From: Brachypodius melanocephalos | Lineage: Eukaryota > Chordata > Aves > Passeriformes > Pycnonotidae | DNA: 64,000 bases | Direction: 5' to 3' | Assembly (NCBI GenBank): GCA_013398615.1 | Contig: VZSR01000393.1 | Location: forward strand, 2,892,060-2,956,059 | Shown: positions 39,401-51,400 of the stretch, one piece after another | How positions within the stretch are numbered: position 1 is the stretch's first letter | Layout: every line of letters begins with the position of its first letter | The notes under the pieces: model-generated | What the model was told of the DNA's origin: nothing | Database searches by the model: none | Seen by the model: only the letters and a program-made list of their open reading frames with translations | Position numbers and translations under genes: made by a program

Positions 39401-42400
39401 GAGAGGGCTTTTTCTGTCAGCTCTACGATGTGATAGGATGGAATAAAAGCCCTTTGGTGCTCATCTGTAAATCCCAAAATGCTTTACAAAGGCAAACAAG
39501 TGCAACAATGATTTCACAGCTGAAGGCCAAAGGCTTGGGGAGGTTAAGGGACATGACCAAATCCCTAGGAAGGAGTCTGCTGGAGAGCAGAAGAGCTCAC
39601 CAAATCCACCCCAAGGAGCTGTGGAGCGACACATCCAAATCCTTGAGAATAAATCAGCATCGGAGAGCAGAAGGGCTCCCCAAGCCTGTCAACCCCCATC
39701 TTTCACCCCTATTCGCCCGTCCCCACATGGAATAACCACAAGAGAGTGTGGGTTTCTCCCTGGAACCCCGGTGTGACCCCAGCTGTGGGACAGGGCTGAG
39801 GTTTGTACTCACGTCGGCGTAAACGTTGGTGCCAAACACCGGCGCCCAGTACGACGGCTCGTCCTTGCAGTGGGCTGGGCAGTAAATCCTAGAAAACAAA
39901 GTATGCAGATTTATTCTCCACGGCACTGCTGGGCAGGAAGGCGAGCTGCATTCCTGGGAGGTTTCAAGTGCCTGCATCTGGTCTGCAGGTGGCAACAGAG
40001 AATTTGATTATTCGCTCCCCTCGGATGACATTTGGTTGTTGCTGCAGAGCTGCAAATAGAGGGACTTGGACCACTAGAGGAGGGATTGGTCCTTTGTGAC
40101 CCTCTCAAGGGGGAGTAGTTGTATTTTTGCTCAGTTCTTTGCACCTAAATCTCTGCACGTGTTTGTGGCCCCCTGCCCTGTCACTTAATCCTGCACGGTT
40201 CCCAGAGCAAACACCTTCCATGTTTTAAGGTGGAAAGGAAAACCACATTCAAACCCCAGCAAATGCAGAAGCAAAACGACAAAGAGTGTGCAGTTATGGG
40301 AGTGTGCTGGGACAGGATTGTGCAGCCTGGCTGGGACGTTACTGAAGCCATCCAAAAACACAAAGTGAATTTTCTACAGTGATGCCAAGAAAAGCATGGT
40401 GGCAGGAGGAAACACATCATTTCCAACCCCTTCCTCCAGCTCCACCAGTATGATCAGCTCTTCTCCCATCAGCCCTCAAATCCAGAGCCCTCAGCACCTC
40501 TGTTGAGTTGTCCCTCCTTAGGACAGAAGCTTTAAACCAAACAGATTTGTGTTACCTTGGGCAGTGGCTGGCTGGCTTTTTGAAGTGGCACAGTTCAGCT
40601 ACTGTGGTGTAACAATCCAGAGTCTGTGCTGCCAAGATAAACGTGGAAAGGCAAATGATTAGACACAAAAGCTCAGGCTTGCTGCAGAAAACACAAATCA
40701 GAGCCACAGAATGCATTTGGCGAGACCCTTGTCCAACTGAGAGCACCAGGAGGAAAGCAGGATCCCAGGATGGGGCTGACCAGCTCTCCAGAAGAAATCC
40801 TACAATCACACTACAACCTGGCCTTAAAAAGGTCACAGCTCTCAAAAGAGACCAGCAGCTGATCCACAGCACGGGGGTTTGTCACAGCTCCAGATGTGGA
40901 GCCCAAATACCCTGACACCTACAGCTCTCCCTGAAAGGGGCTCGGGTGGATCTCATCAAAAGGATGATTCTGAGTTGGAGGAAGTTTTTAAAGCTATTCA
41001 GAAAGTGGGAATTGTTTAAAAGGCAGAGCGGGGTTTATTTACATGCCTATCAGAAATGTGATGACTCACTCTTAAAAACTAATTCCACGTGTATTGTGTT
41101 GTTCCTTACATTGCTGCACTAGGACATTAGCTTTTTTTTTTTCAGTTTTTGTAAGTGCTGACACTTGACTGAGGCTTTTAAAGATGGGTGGTTCAACTTC
41201 CATGCCTTTGCTGTCAGCAGCTGAGGTCTGGACCCCACCATGATCCATCAGCAGGAGATGCTGCTGGAATTGGCTCGTTATCACCCTTTTCTCTACCTTC
41301 CTCTTACATGCCCCCAGAAAAATGAGGTGGGTGGTGGTGGAATTGCCCAAGGTGGGTGGACAGTCGCTCTAAGGTTCCAGATCACCCTGGACCACCACTC
41401 CAGGGTTTGGTTGTGGCACAGAACCATTTGACACAGCCACTGAAAACGAAGAAGAGCCCTGAAAGGAATGATGTTTTCAAGCGCCCCATAAAATTCCAGC
41501 AATAATATTTCCTCCCCTCAACTTTTAAAACTTACTTGTGACTTTGGAAACCATGAATGCATTTGAAGGTTTACTTTTCCTGCAAAACAAGCAAACAAAG
41601 AAAAAAAAAAACTATTAAAATAAATAAGCAGAGTAGAATTACTTGGATCACTGTGTCTACGTGATGAGATGACTGAACATCTTCTTGTGTTTAAAGCAAA
41701 TTCCAACAGGTTTTGGGTGCAGGCAGTACCTGAATGACTCCACACCATTCCTGGTGGACTTCACAAAGGCTGGTGTCCTCCCTTTCCTCGTGATGTCCAC
41801 CAGCCCTCCTTTGTTGTCCAGGATCCCATAGTGGATTGCAGCACGACAGATGCTGGAGGACTGCCAGGAGAGAAATAAATCAGGGTGTGAAATAAATCCA
41901 ATAAAATCTCATTCAGGGAGCAACGCTGCCCAACTGCTACGTGAAAAACTGAGGAGAAATGAAACCACCACCAGAGCACAGAGTGGAAAACAAGCTGAGC
42001 GCACTCCTTTGGAATCTGGTTGTTAAATCTTCCTCTCCCCCAACACAGCCTGATTCTTTTATTACTATTATTTTAAGCATTGCCCACTTGAACGGCAAGC
42101 TTTTTTTTTTTTTTTTTTTTTTTTTTAATAACAAAACCATACATTTAAATACAATTTAGAGGAAAAGCAGCGTTGGAAGCTAGCGACCAGTCTGAAATAT
42201 TTCCAGTTCTCGACAAAATATTCAAACCCAAGATATTTCTGCTGACGCCGCTTGGAGGGGTTGGGTGTCTGCAGTCACAGAAGTTGCAGGGCAAAGACAC
42301 ATCAGGGGTGATGCAGGCACACACCAACAGTTGGAATAGGGAAAAAAAAATATATTTTAACCCAAAAAATCCCTTTTATCTCCCAACTTTCTTCACCCCA

Positions 42401-45400
42401 GAAGTAGTTTTCATGGGAAAATGGTGTCATGCTTTATTTATGAATTAATTTATTAATTTAACATCAAGCAAATCAGCCCAAAACGTTGTTTAGTTACAGA
42501 ATTTAACAGTGTTTTTTATATAAAGCTCCTGTTCAGCTGCCCACACAAACAAAGAGATCTTTGTAGGAGCTGCCCATTGAGCCTCATCCCTCACTTCCCA
42601 TGGGTGTCCACACTAAGGACAATTCCTGACAAAATCTGGAGCCACTTTGCTTTCCCAGAGTCTGTCCCTTTTTTCAACACCAGGATGAGGAAAATACAGA
42701 TAACCTTTCTTCTCACCGTTTTGCAGCACCACAACCGGAGAACACGAAAAAAAGCCAAATTACACCAGGACTGCTGGCATTTCCCATTTCTGTCATTACC
42801 ACTGGCTCCCACACATTACATCCAGCAGCTATTAAAAGGTACTTACACTCTCGTAATAAAATGTTCCAAAGATCTTTCCCTTACTGTACAAGCAGCCAGC
42901 TGGGCACAAATACCTAGCAAAGATAAATATCTATGAGGGTGGCGAAAAACAATTCAAGAAAAACAGACTTTGACTCCGTTTCATTTAATGGCCATTCCAT
43001 TCGTTTCACGTAGCTCTCCCCCTTTTAAAAACAAGATTGCAAAAGAGCTGCTTTTTAAAACGGTGGTTCCACCCTCCTTAAGAGCCTGACCAATATTTAG
43101 GTTCTGTGGATTTGGTTTTTCTCCAAGTGATAAACTGTCCTGTTCTCTGCAGAAACCTTAACCAGAAGTTCTCGGCTGGCTGGGAGGGGACAAGCCATGA
43201 ATTATTGGTCTGGCTTGGACGGCAGTGGAATGCACAAAAAAGGGCTCGAGAAATGACTCTGCCTAAATTTATTAAATTATTTTTGGACATCTGAAGCTGT
43301 GGGTCATCGTGGCTGAGTGATGAAATCAATCAAGTCACCTTATTGCCAGGCTTGGCTGAAGGCTTGAATTAAGAGAAATTTAAGGGATTTTTTTTTTTTT
43401 TTGGTTGGGTTTTGGGGGTTTTCCCAAAGAGATCTACCTAGAGAGTCACAAAAAATACATAGTGCAACCTATCCTGTGTTTGCAAGAACTGAGTAATATT
43501 TAGTAATAAAAAGTAGATATTTATTAATTTTTTATTTAAAATATTTAGTAATAAAAAGCAAATAATTATTTACTTTTTTCCCTCAACGCTCCAAGAAGTA
43601 TCAACAAAACTCTACCTGTTGCACGTTGAACCTCTGCACTTGTCTCTCATCTTGGTTTCACAGGTAATGACTTGTGCTGGAGATGAGGGAAAAAAAATCC
43701 AATAAATACATTTTTTTTTTAATAAGGAAATTGCTCAGCCTGCTCTCGAGCTACAGAAATGAGCAACCTCCACACATCTTTCCTGGAGGTCTTTGGTGCA
43801 GTAAGATAAAATCTGATTTTATCCAGCCTGGGGCTGTTGGTGCCTCTTTAGCCCTTCACCTGAGACAGGTGACTCTGGAATATGAGCGAGGAAGATGCAG
43901 CTGACAGCTGAAAGGCTTTGATTTACAGCCCCAGGTCTGCAGTCAGAGCTCTCATTCTCCTTTTAATTACAGACTCTCCAGATGCTGGCAGATAAACTTG
44001 AAAAGGACCCGCTGGCTTGCCCCACCTCGTTTTCTCAATCAGTGTCTTTTAATTAACAGCGGTTGGAAAACAGCTCAGGAAGTACCAGCAGCTCCACAGA
44101 TAACTTCAGGAATATTCTCAAGCACGAAATAAAGAGGAAACAAGCTATAAACCCCAGAAAAGTTGTGAATAAGGGGAAGTGCTGAGTGTGGAGTTTTTTA
44201 AAGGAGGAATAAACCCAATATTTCTTAAATTTATTACTGATTGAGGGGACTTCTGGTACATTGATGTTTTATTGAGATAAGGAGGGCATGGGCTGCTGGA
44301 GTCAGAGGATGTCACAGAGATGCTCTGAGAGATGGAGCCAGGCTGGGAGAGTTGGGAATGATCACCTGGAGTGGGAGAGGCTCCAGGAAGAGCTCAGAGC
44401 CCCAGCCAGGGCCCAAAGGGGCTCCAGGAGAGCTGGAGAGGGACTGGGGACAAGGGATGGAGGGACAGGACACAGGGAATGGATCCCACTGCCAGAGGGC
44501 AGGGATGGATGGGAGATTGGGCAGGAATTGTCCCCTGTGAGGGTGGGCAGGCCCTGGCACAGGGTGCCCAGAGCAGCTGTGGCTGCCCCTGGATCCCTGG
44601 AAATGTCCAAAGCCAGGTTGGACAGAGCTTGGAGCACCCTGGGATAGTGGAAGGTGTCGCTGCCCATGGCAGGGGGTGGCACTGGATGAGCTTTAATGTC
44701 CCTTCCAGACCATTCTAGGGTTCTATGAAATGACTGAAACAAACACAAACCTATTGCAGATGGACCTGCAGAAGGCACAAGCTGTTTTTGAGAGCTTTGC
44801 TCTCCACTTTCTGCACAATCAGCAGTGAATTTTCACACAGCTCACCTCTTCCTCCACTCAAACACCCTCCCAGCATCTTCATCCCTGAGCCTCCTCTCCT
44901 CACTTCCCACACCTCTCCCCACAGAGGGGTTTCAAAGCTCATAGGAGCTAGAAAAAGAGGAAGGCTGTGTCTTACTCATGTAGGATTCTGGGGTGATTTT
45001 CTTGGACTTTGTGGCTTTGCTGGGTTTGTTTTCTGGCAGGTGGAACTGCACCGGCTTCTGCTCCGCCAGCTGTGGGATCTCCACCTCGTTGGTCTCATCT
45101 GGCTCAGCAATGATGGGATCCTCATAACGGTGATCTTGGTGGAAAAGGGGATTCAAAATCACTACTCACACTGGTGGGCAGGTCAGACAGGTTTTTGTTT
45201 TGTGGGAGATTATTTAGTTGGACAAGGATCTGCTCTGAAACACCTGGGAGATCAAAAATTCCCGTTGGATGCAGCACAGGGCTACTGCCAGGACACTGCT
45301 CTCCTGCTCCTCTGCACATGAAGCAGCCTTTTACAAAAAAAAAAATTGGAGGGATCCCCACTAATTAGTGAAAAAAGTGCTGATATTCCTTCCTCTGTTT

Positions 45401-48400
45401 CCCATTCCCTCTGGAGGAGAACACAAATTTGCTGAAGGGCTCATATTCCATCGGGGCATCCTCTTCCTTCTCCCTGCTGCTGCCCACCTGCACCCTGGGG
45501 TCCTCCTTCAGACCCCACAAGATGAAAAAAAATGAGAAATGCGTGGTGAGAGCAAAATAAGCCTCTGCTTTGGGCAAGTCTCCAGGGAATCTCCCTGTTT
45601 TCAAAGAGCCCAGCTCTCTGGGAAGCAAAACGCTTGGGAGGAGAGAAATGACTCCAGGAGATCCTGGATGCTGGGGGTAGCTGCACTGAGGGCTCACCCT
45701 AATAATTATGTTTTAATCCATTGACCTCCTTTCCAAAAATACTCCACGGGTCAGGAGAAACCCTTCAGGATCCTCCTCCTCTCCTCCAAGGGACACAAAT
45801 CGCGAAGTTCGTTTTGCATCCCTGAAAAGCAAGGTGGGGAGGGAGGCAAAGGCTCCACCCGTGGCCCCCGAAGGAGCAGGGCAGGCAGCCAAGCTGTGCC
45901 CACCCACGATGCTCTGCTAAGCCCTGGAGAACATTCCCTGCCCCAACAAACCCTGCCAGGACAGGATCCCTCCTGTCGGCGCTCAAAACCCCCTGCAGCT
46001 CCCCTGCCAAACCCGTGGAAGCTCAGAGCTGCTTCTCCCCATCCAAGCTCCCTGTTTCCACCAGGAACACGTGCTGAGTGCCAGCTCCAGGTTTGCAGCA
46101 GCTCAAGGATTCCTGCTGTCAGTGGATGACGATTTCCCACGCATCCCAACATTGGAATATTGAGGGTGGCTAATAAAAAGGGGCGTGAAGCTTTGGCTGG
46201 TTCTAATTAGAAGCTTCCACATGTTTGTTCCAGCCTTGCCCCCCACCCCAGGGGTGTCCCAGGCTCCCTGCAGTACCTTTGTAGCAGAGGTTGTTCTGGC
46301 AGCTCCCCCCGTAGCTGGGCGGGCACTCGGAGCAGGGACGGCCGGTCTTGTACGGAGCTTCTCCAATCCAGTTCCCCCTGGGAGCACGGGAGAAATGAGC
46401 ACCCAGCAGACAACCCCAACACCCTTCCAAGCCTCCAAAACCAGAAACATCATCCTGGCCTAGAGCAACTGCATGAAGGCTAAACAGCCAGCCCTGGAGG
46501 AAAGGTGTTCCTCCTCGTTCCGTCTCTAAAATGACGGTTTTTAGGGGTTTATTCAAACGGTGTGACATATTGCTTTTATATCACATTCCAATATAAATAC
46601 CAGGATCTCATATAAACAGAAGCAAATCAATGGATTACTGCATTTTGCTGAAGAAACAGCAGCCCATTTTGGCATTCTGTCCTGCGAGTTTTAGGGGATT
46701 GAGGATGTTGAAGGAGCTGGAGTTAAGCTGTGGCTATAAACTCCCGGGTTATGCTCTTTCAGCTGTCTCCACCTATGAGGCTACATGAGGACAATGTGCA
46801 CCGGTGCCAGAGAGAAAAGATTAAGCAGGAACTGCAGGAATAGAGCATTTTTCCATGCAGCAGCTCTGAATGGATGACGTGTGAACTGCCCAGCCCACCG
46901 TGGGGGCTCTGTGGGAGATGCTGCCATCCCTCAGGAGCAGCAGGTTGTTAAATCCCACCAAACCACGAGCAAAATGTGCTCATCTGACACGGGGAGAGGG
47001 GCTTGGAGGACCCACCCAGAGAGCTCTGCCTGGGACATGCCAGCTGCAGCCCCACACTGCTTTTTCCTGTGCATTATTCTGCACAGTGATCCCCTGAAGT
47101 CAGATGCTCCCCAAGCCACTCTGTTTGCACGGAGCGATTTCCCTGTTTCATTTTGTTTTGAAATTTTAAATTGCCAAGGGCTTGGAGTGGGAATGTTTCT
47201 CCTATCAGCCATGAAACCAGAAAATATTAACTGCCATTGCCAGGTAGTAAACTTCTCCTGGATGCAGTAGGCAAGAAATATGATTTTCATTTTGAAGTTT
47301 AATCAAACCAGCCAGCTACTGAGCTCTCAACTGCTGCAGTTATTTCAGGGGTTTTTTGGCATTAACCACCCTTCCCACCCTCTGACAGCAGAGAGCAAGC
47401 CTTGCTCAGCAGCACAGGCCAGCTCCATCCTGGCCATCTCCTGCTCCTCCTTTCCCTTCCCGTGGCAGGAACATCAAAGCTGCAGCCTGGCCCCAGCCTC
47501 TCATTCAGTTTTCCAGGCAGCTCTCAGTAGTTTTGAACCAGCCCTGTGCTGCTGTCTAAAGTAAAAATTTAAAGCCACAACCACCAGTCTAGACTGCCTG
47601 AAATCTCTTCCCCAGATCCTGAGCTAGTGAAGCAAGCTGCCAGTTTTGGGGTGGCTGGAGAGAGCCCAGGGGCTCTGCCTTACTTGGGGGAGTAGTTGCA
47701 GACCAGGTAGACAGCGTTCTCCCAGATCTCTCCCCACACATTCATCTGCTTGCAGACATTCACAGCACAGCCAATCCTGTTGGTCGTGGCCCAGACTATC
47801 TGTAAGGGAGATGCAGTTATTGAAAATGAGCAAATTACCCCGATCCAGACACGGGGGGATGTGGGGAGTGTGGGTTCAGACCCCTTGGAGTCCTTTACCT
47901 GGGTGTAATGTGTGCACATGGCACCTGTACACCTGTCTGGGCACCATGGGTTGCACTCATGAGGGTATGGGAATGTGTAATCCTTCACTTCATCATACCA
48001 GGACTGCACGTGGAATGCTGGAGAGCGATACCTGGGAGGGGAAAAGGCAGCTGGAATCAGGATGTTCTGGTAGAAGTGTTCAAAATTTAAAAAAAAAAAA
48101 AAATAAAATTAAATGAAGGGTTAGATGGGATACTGGGAAAGAATTGTTCCCTGTGAGGGTGGTGAGGCCCTGGCACAGATTCCCAGAGAAGCTGTGGCTG
48201 CCCCTGAATCCCTGGAAGTGTCCAAGGCCAGGTTGGATGGGGCTTGGAACACCCTGGGCTAGTGGAAGGTGTCCCTGCCCATGGCAGGGTAGTTGGAACT
48301 GGAAGATCTTTGAGGTCCCTTCCAACCCAAACTGTTGTGTGTTTCTATGATTTTTTTTCCCCTCAGATTCACAGCCTGACCTGACTCTGTATGATTTATA

Positions 48401-51400
48401 AGCTTGACATGATCCTCAAGTGCTGCTGACCCGAAATGCCCTCTCACTTTTCCACTGAACTACAAAATAACTTCTAGTTTGGTGGAAGGCTGTGTTTTGA
48501 AAGTAAACAGAAGTCAGGCTTTGCCAAACATCTTAAACCAAAAGCCATCATGTACCTATTTTACCATGGGGCAATTTGCTCAGTCTGGCAGCTAACTCAC
48601 AGCCAGTATTGTAAAATCTTTGACAGTGAGTGGGCTTTTCCTCACTCACATCTCACCAGGAGTTGGGGTGGAGTAGTTGGTGCTCTGCACTCCTTTCCTA
48701 CCTTTTTTTGGCAGCAATTTTCCCCTGCACCAAGCCCTCCATACCCTGTGTGTAAATACCACAGTCTTAGGCAGTGCTGATGCTGTTTGTGCTGTTTGGG
48801 GAGCAAAAACGGTGTCAAAACTCCCTGCAGAAACTCGTCCACAGTTCACACACAGGGAGCAAACAGTGACCTGCAAACTGCACCAAACCCTCTGCTTTTT
48901 GACTGCTTTCAACAGCTCACACAGAGCAAGCTGCCAGCAATCCAAATGATATCATTACCAACTGGAGCTGATCCTTTCAGCCAACATTTCATTAAAAATC
49001 GTTCATTAGAGGTATTTTTAAAACATCCATCTCATGATGTCACGAAGTGAATACTTTCCGAATCCCATTTTACGGGAGAGGAAATGGAGGCAATCAAGTC
49101 ATGGCCCGTTCCTGACAAAGCTGAGATAAATCTGATTTTTCTTTCCTCTCAGGGACCTCAAAGGGAGCAAGATTGGATCTTCCTCCATCAGGAGCCCATG
49201 GCCATCCTGAGCGCTTGTAGGACAGCCAAGAACAACAGCAGGATCTTTTGACTTTGTTTCCAATGAATTAACCATTCTACTTTCCAAACATTAAAATTGG
49301 GGCCAATTTTTACATCAGGCTAATTTCACACCAGCAAATTTCCTTTGCTTTTCCACCAAGTTCCACCTGATTCACAACAAAGATAACTGGACTCCCACCC
49401 AGGAAATGGGGGGAGAACACTCAGGGCTCCTGAGCAAGTACAAAATGTTTGCTGTGCAAAGCAGGTTTAACCTATAACAAGCTTAAGACCAGGGTCTTAA
49501 CAGTAAACAAATTTCACATTGAGATGGAGAGGAAAATCCCTTTGGAAGCCTTCATGTCAGCTTTCCTAACTGAATTAATGACTCTAGTTTAACAACTTGT
49601 CCCAAGAATTGGGAAAAAAAACCCTGTGAAGTATTTTCAGTAAAGAAAAATCAGCAGCCAGATAAATATTTATGAAAAACACAGTGAGAGATAATTAAAC
49701 TCTGAACTGAATCCAGACACAAATTCTGAGCTGAATGCAGACATTGCTCCTGAGAAATTTCAGCCTTCGGCTGCATGGTCCCAGAACCCTCCCTGAAACA
49801 GCAGATTTAAGAGCAAGGGTTCAGATTTCTGTACCTGTTCTCCTCAAGAAGAAGGAGTGACTTTAAGTGTGTTACAGAGGTTCTATCCCAAGATCCAGAT
49901 GGATGGAGGAGCCCAAATCAGGGCTGGTTTCCTGGGAAGTCCCACTGGAAGGTGGTTGCAGGCATTACCACGATAACCATCCCTCTGAAGCCATCACAAT
50001 TAGTGAGCCCCAGCTCTTCTCCCATCTCCCCAGTGCTCTACCAAGCATCAGAGCAAATCTTTCCAGCTGCCTCTGAAGGAGAAACCCATAAAGCCCCCTT
50101 TGCAATGACCCTGTAGCACCCCAAGCCTTACCTGCCCCAGTGGACTGCCAGGTTCTGCCCAATTGACCTGATGAGGTCGCTGGGGCCGTGGTCCCAGATG
50201 CACTGCTGAGCCCAAGCGTGTGCTGACCTTTCCAGCTCCTCATCCCAGGTCTGCAGGGCACGGAGAGAGAAAAGAACAGGTCAGTTTTTCATCTCAAACT
50301 CGCCAGCTCAAGAGATTAAACCAACAGCAATTAGGGGAGAAGGACTAAGGTACAGATCACCACCCTGTGTCTGGCCTGTCCTGGTACTAAAATCACATTT
50401 CTCAACATGTTCCCCTGCCATGAAAGCCCAGGGCACTAAAGGGTCTATGATTTTCCCCACCTGATGCCATGCTTCTGAGGAAAAGCTTCACTTGTTTCTT
50501 GTGTCAGAAAACACACAAACCCACGTGGGAACACCTCGAGAACACAATCCAGGCCATCCACCCTAAACCACAAGATATTCTTGGCAGCTGCTTTTCTAAT
50601 ATGTCTTTTAAAAAATTAAAAAATTAAAATTTGAGGTTGGAGATCCCATGATCTCCAACATGACACATATTTCTGAGTCCTGCAAGAGTTCTGGCATACC
50701 CTCAGTGCTTTGATGGATTTCAGCATGATTTTTCACCCATTGTCCTTTCTGCTGGGATATCTCCAGGCTTTCCCACCAAGGGGAATTCCAGCAGTGGAGA
50801 GCAGTTGGAGTGGAGAGCTCCACTCCCTCCACCACCACACAGCTGGAGATCTTTGATCCAACCTCTGAATCAAGGAGTGTGAGTCTGAGCCTCCCAGTCT
50901 CAGACTCCCTTCTCCCTCCAGAATAAATGAGAGTCCACCAGTGGATCCAGTCAAACACATCAGAGGTGGCAAAGTCCCAGGGTTTTTCAGCTTTTTCCAC
51001 TCTCACTGAAGCAGGCATCGCGTTAAAAGTGACAAATCCCATTTCTGTTCCCGCTGAGGGCAGGATGCTGGGGTGAGATCACTCCTCATCGAATATCACA
51101 GAGTTGTGAGCCAAAGGAGAGCTCCAACATGACACAAAGGCAAACAGGAAAGCAGCTCTGCCGGCTCTGCTGCCCAGGAGAGTATTTGTTCTAAAGGCCA
51201 GACTTGCTGGGCCCAGCAGCCAGTGCCCTGAATTCATTGTGTAATTACTGACAGCTGCTCTATTCAGAACAGCCCTCGGAGGATAATTTGTTGGGATTAA
51301 AATATTACTGCACATTCCTGCAAATAAAACCAAAGAGAAGAGAGGTCTTGTAATGTGCATCCAGCCCATGCACGTGCCAGCACGAGACTGTCCTCTTTGG

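Larger units (their letters stand above)
35554..39812 (-). other. CRISPLD2 intron between coding exons 12 and 13 (4.3 kb)
   Basis: It contains two CR1 copies in opposite orientations (35812-36120 and 37690-37838), the CArG-type cluster at 36711-36830, the CCAT microsatellite and two long poly(T) tracts (38481-38498 and 38906-38931). Confidence 0.85.
41861..43615 (-). other. CRISPLD2 introns flanking coding exon 8
   Basis: Two introns (41861-42846 and 42914-43615) of AT-rich sequence with poly(T) tracts at 42101-42126 and 43390-43402. Nothing else is seen. Confidence 0.85.

Noticed and set aside
40617..40622. Proximal AG (GCACAG before ACTCTGG) as acceptor of coding exon 11
   Set aside because: It would break frame with the preceding exon. 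The AG six bases upstream gives the correct phase and the family length.
42101..42126. Poly(T)/poly(A) runs considered as tails of processed pseudogenes or LINE-1/SINE insertions
   Set aside because: No retrocopy-like sequence or target-site duplication adjoins them; they look like simple homopolymers.
44288..44778. Several overlapping frames of 60-140 codons on both strands
   Set aside because: They fall within a CR1 3' region, and the apparent coding potential comes from the GC-rich repeat.
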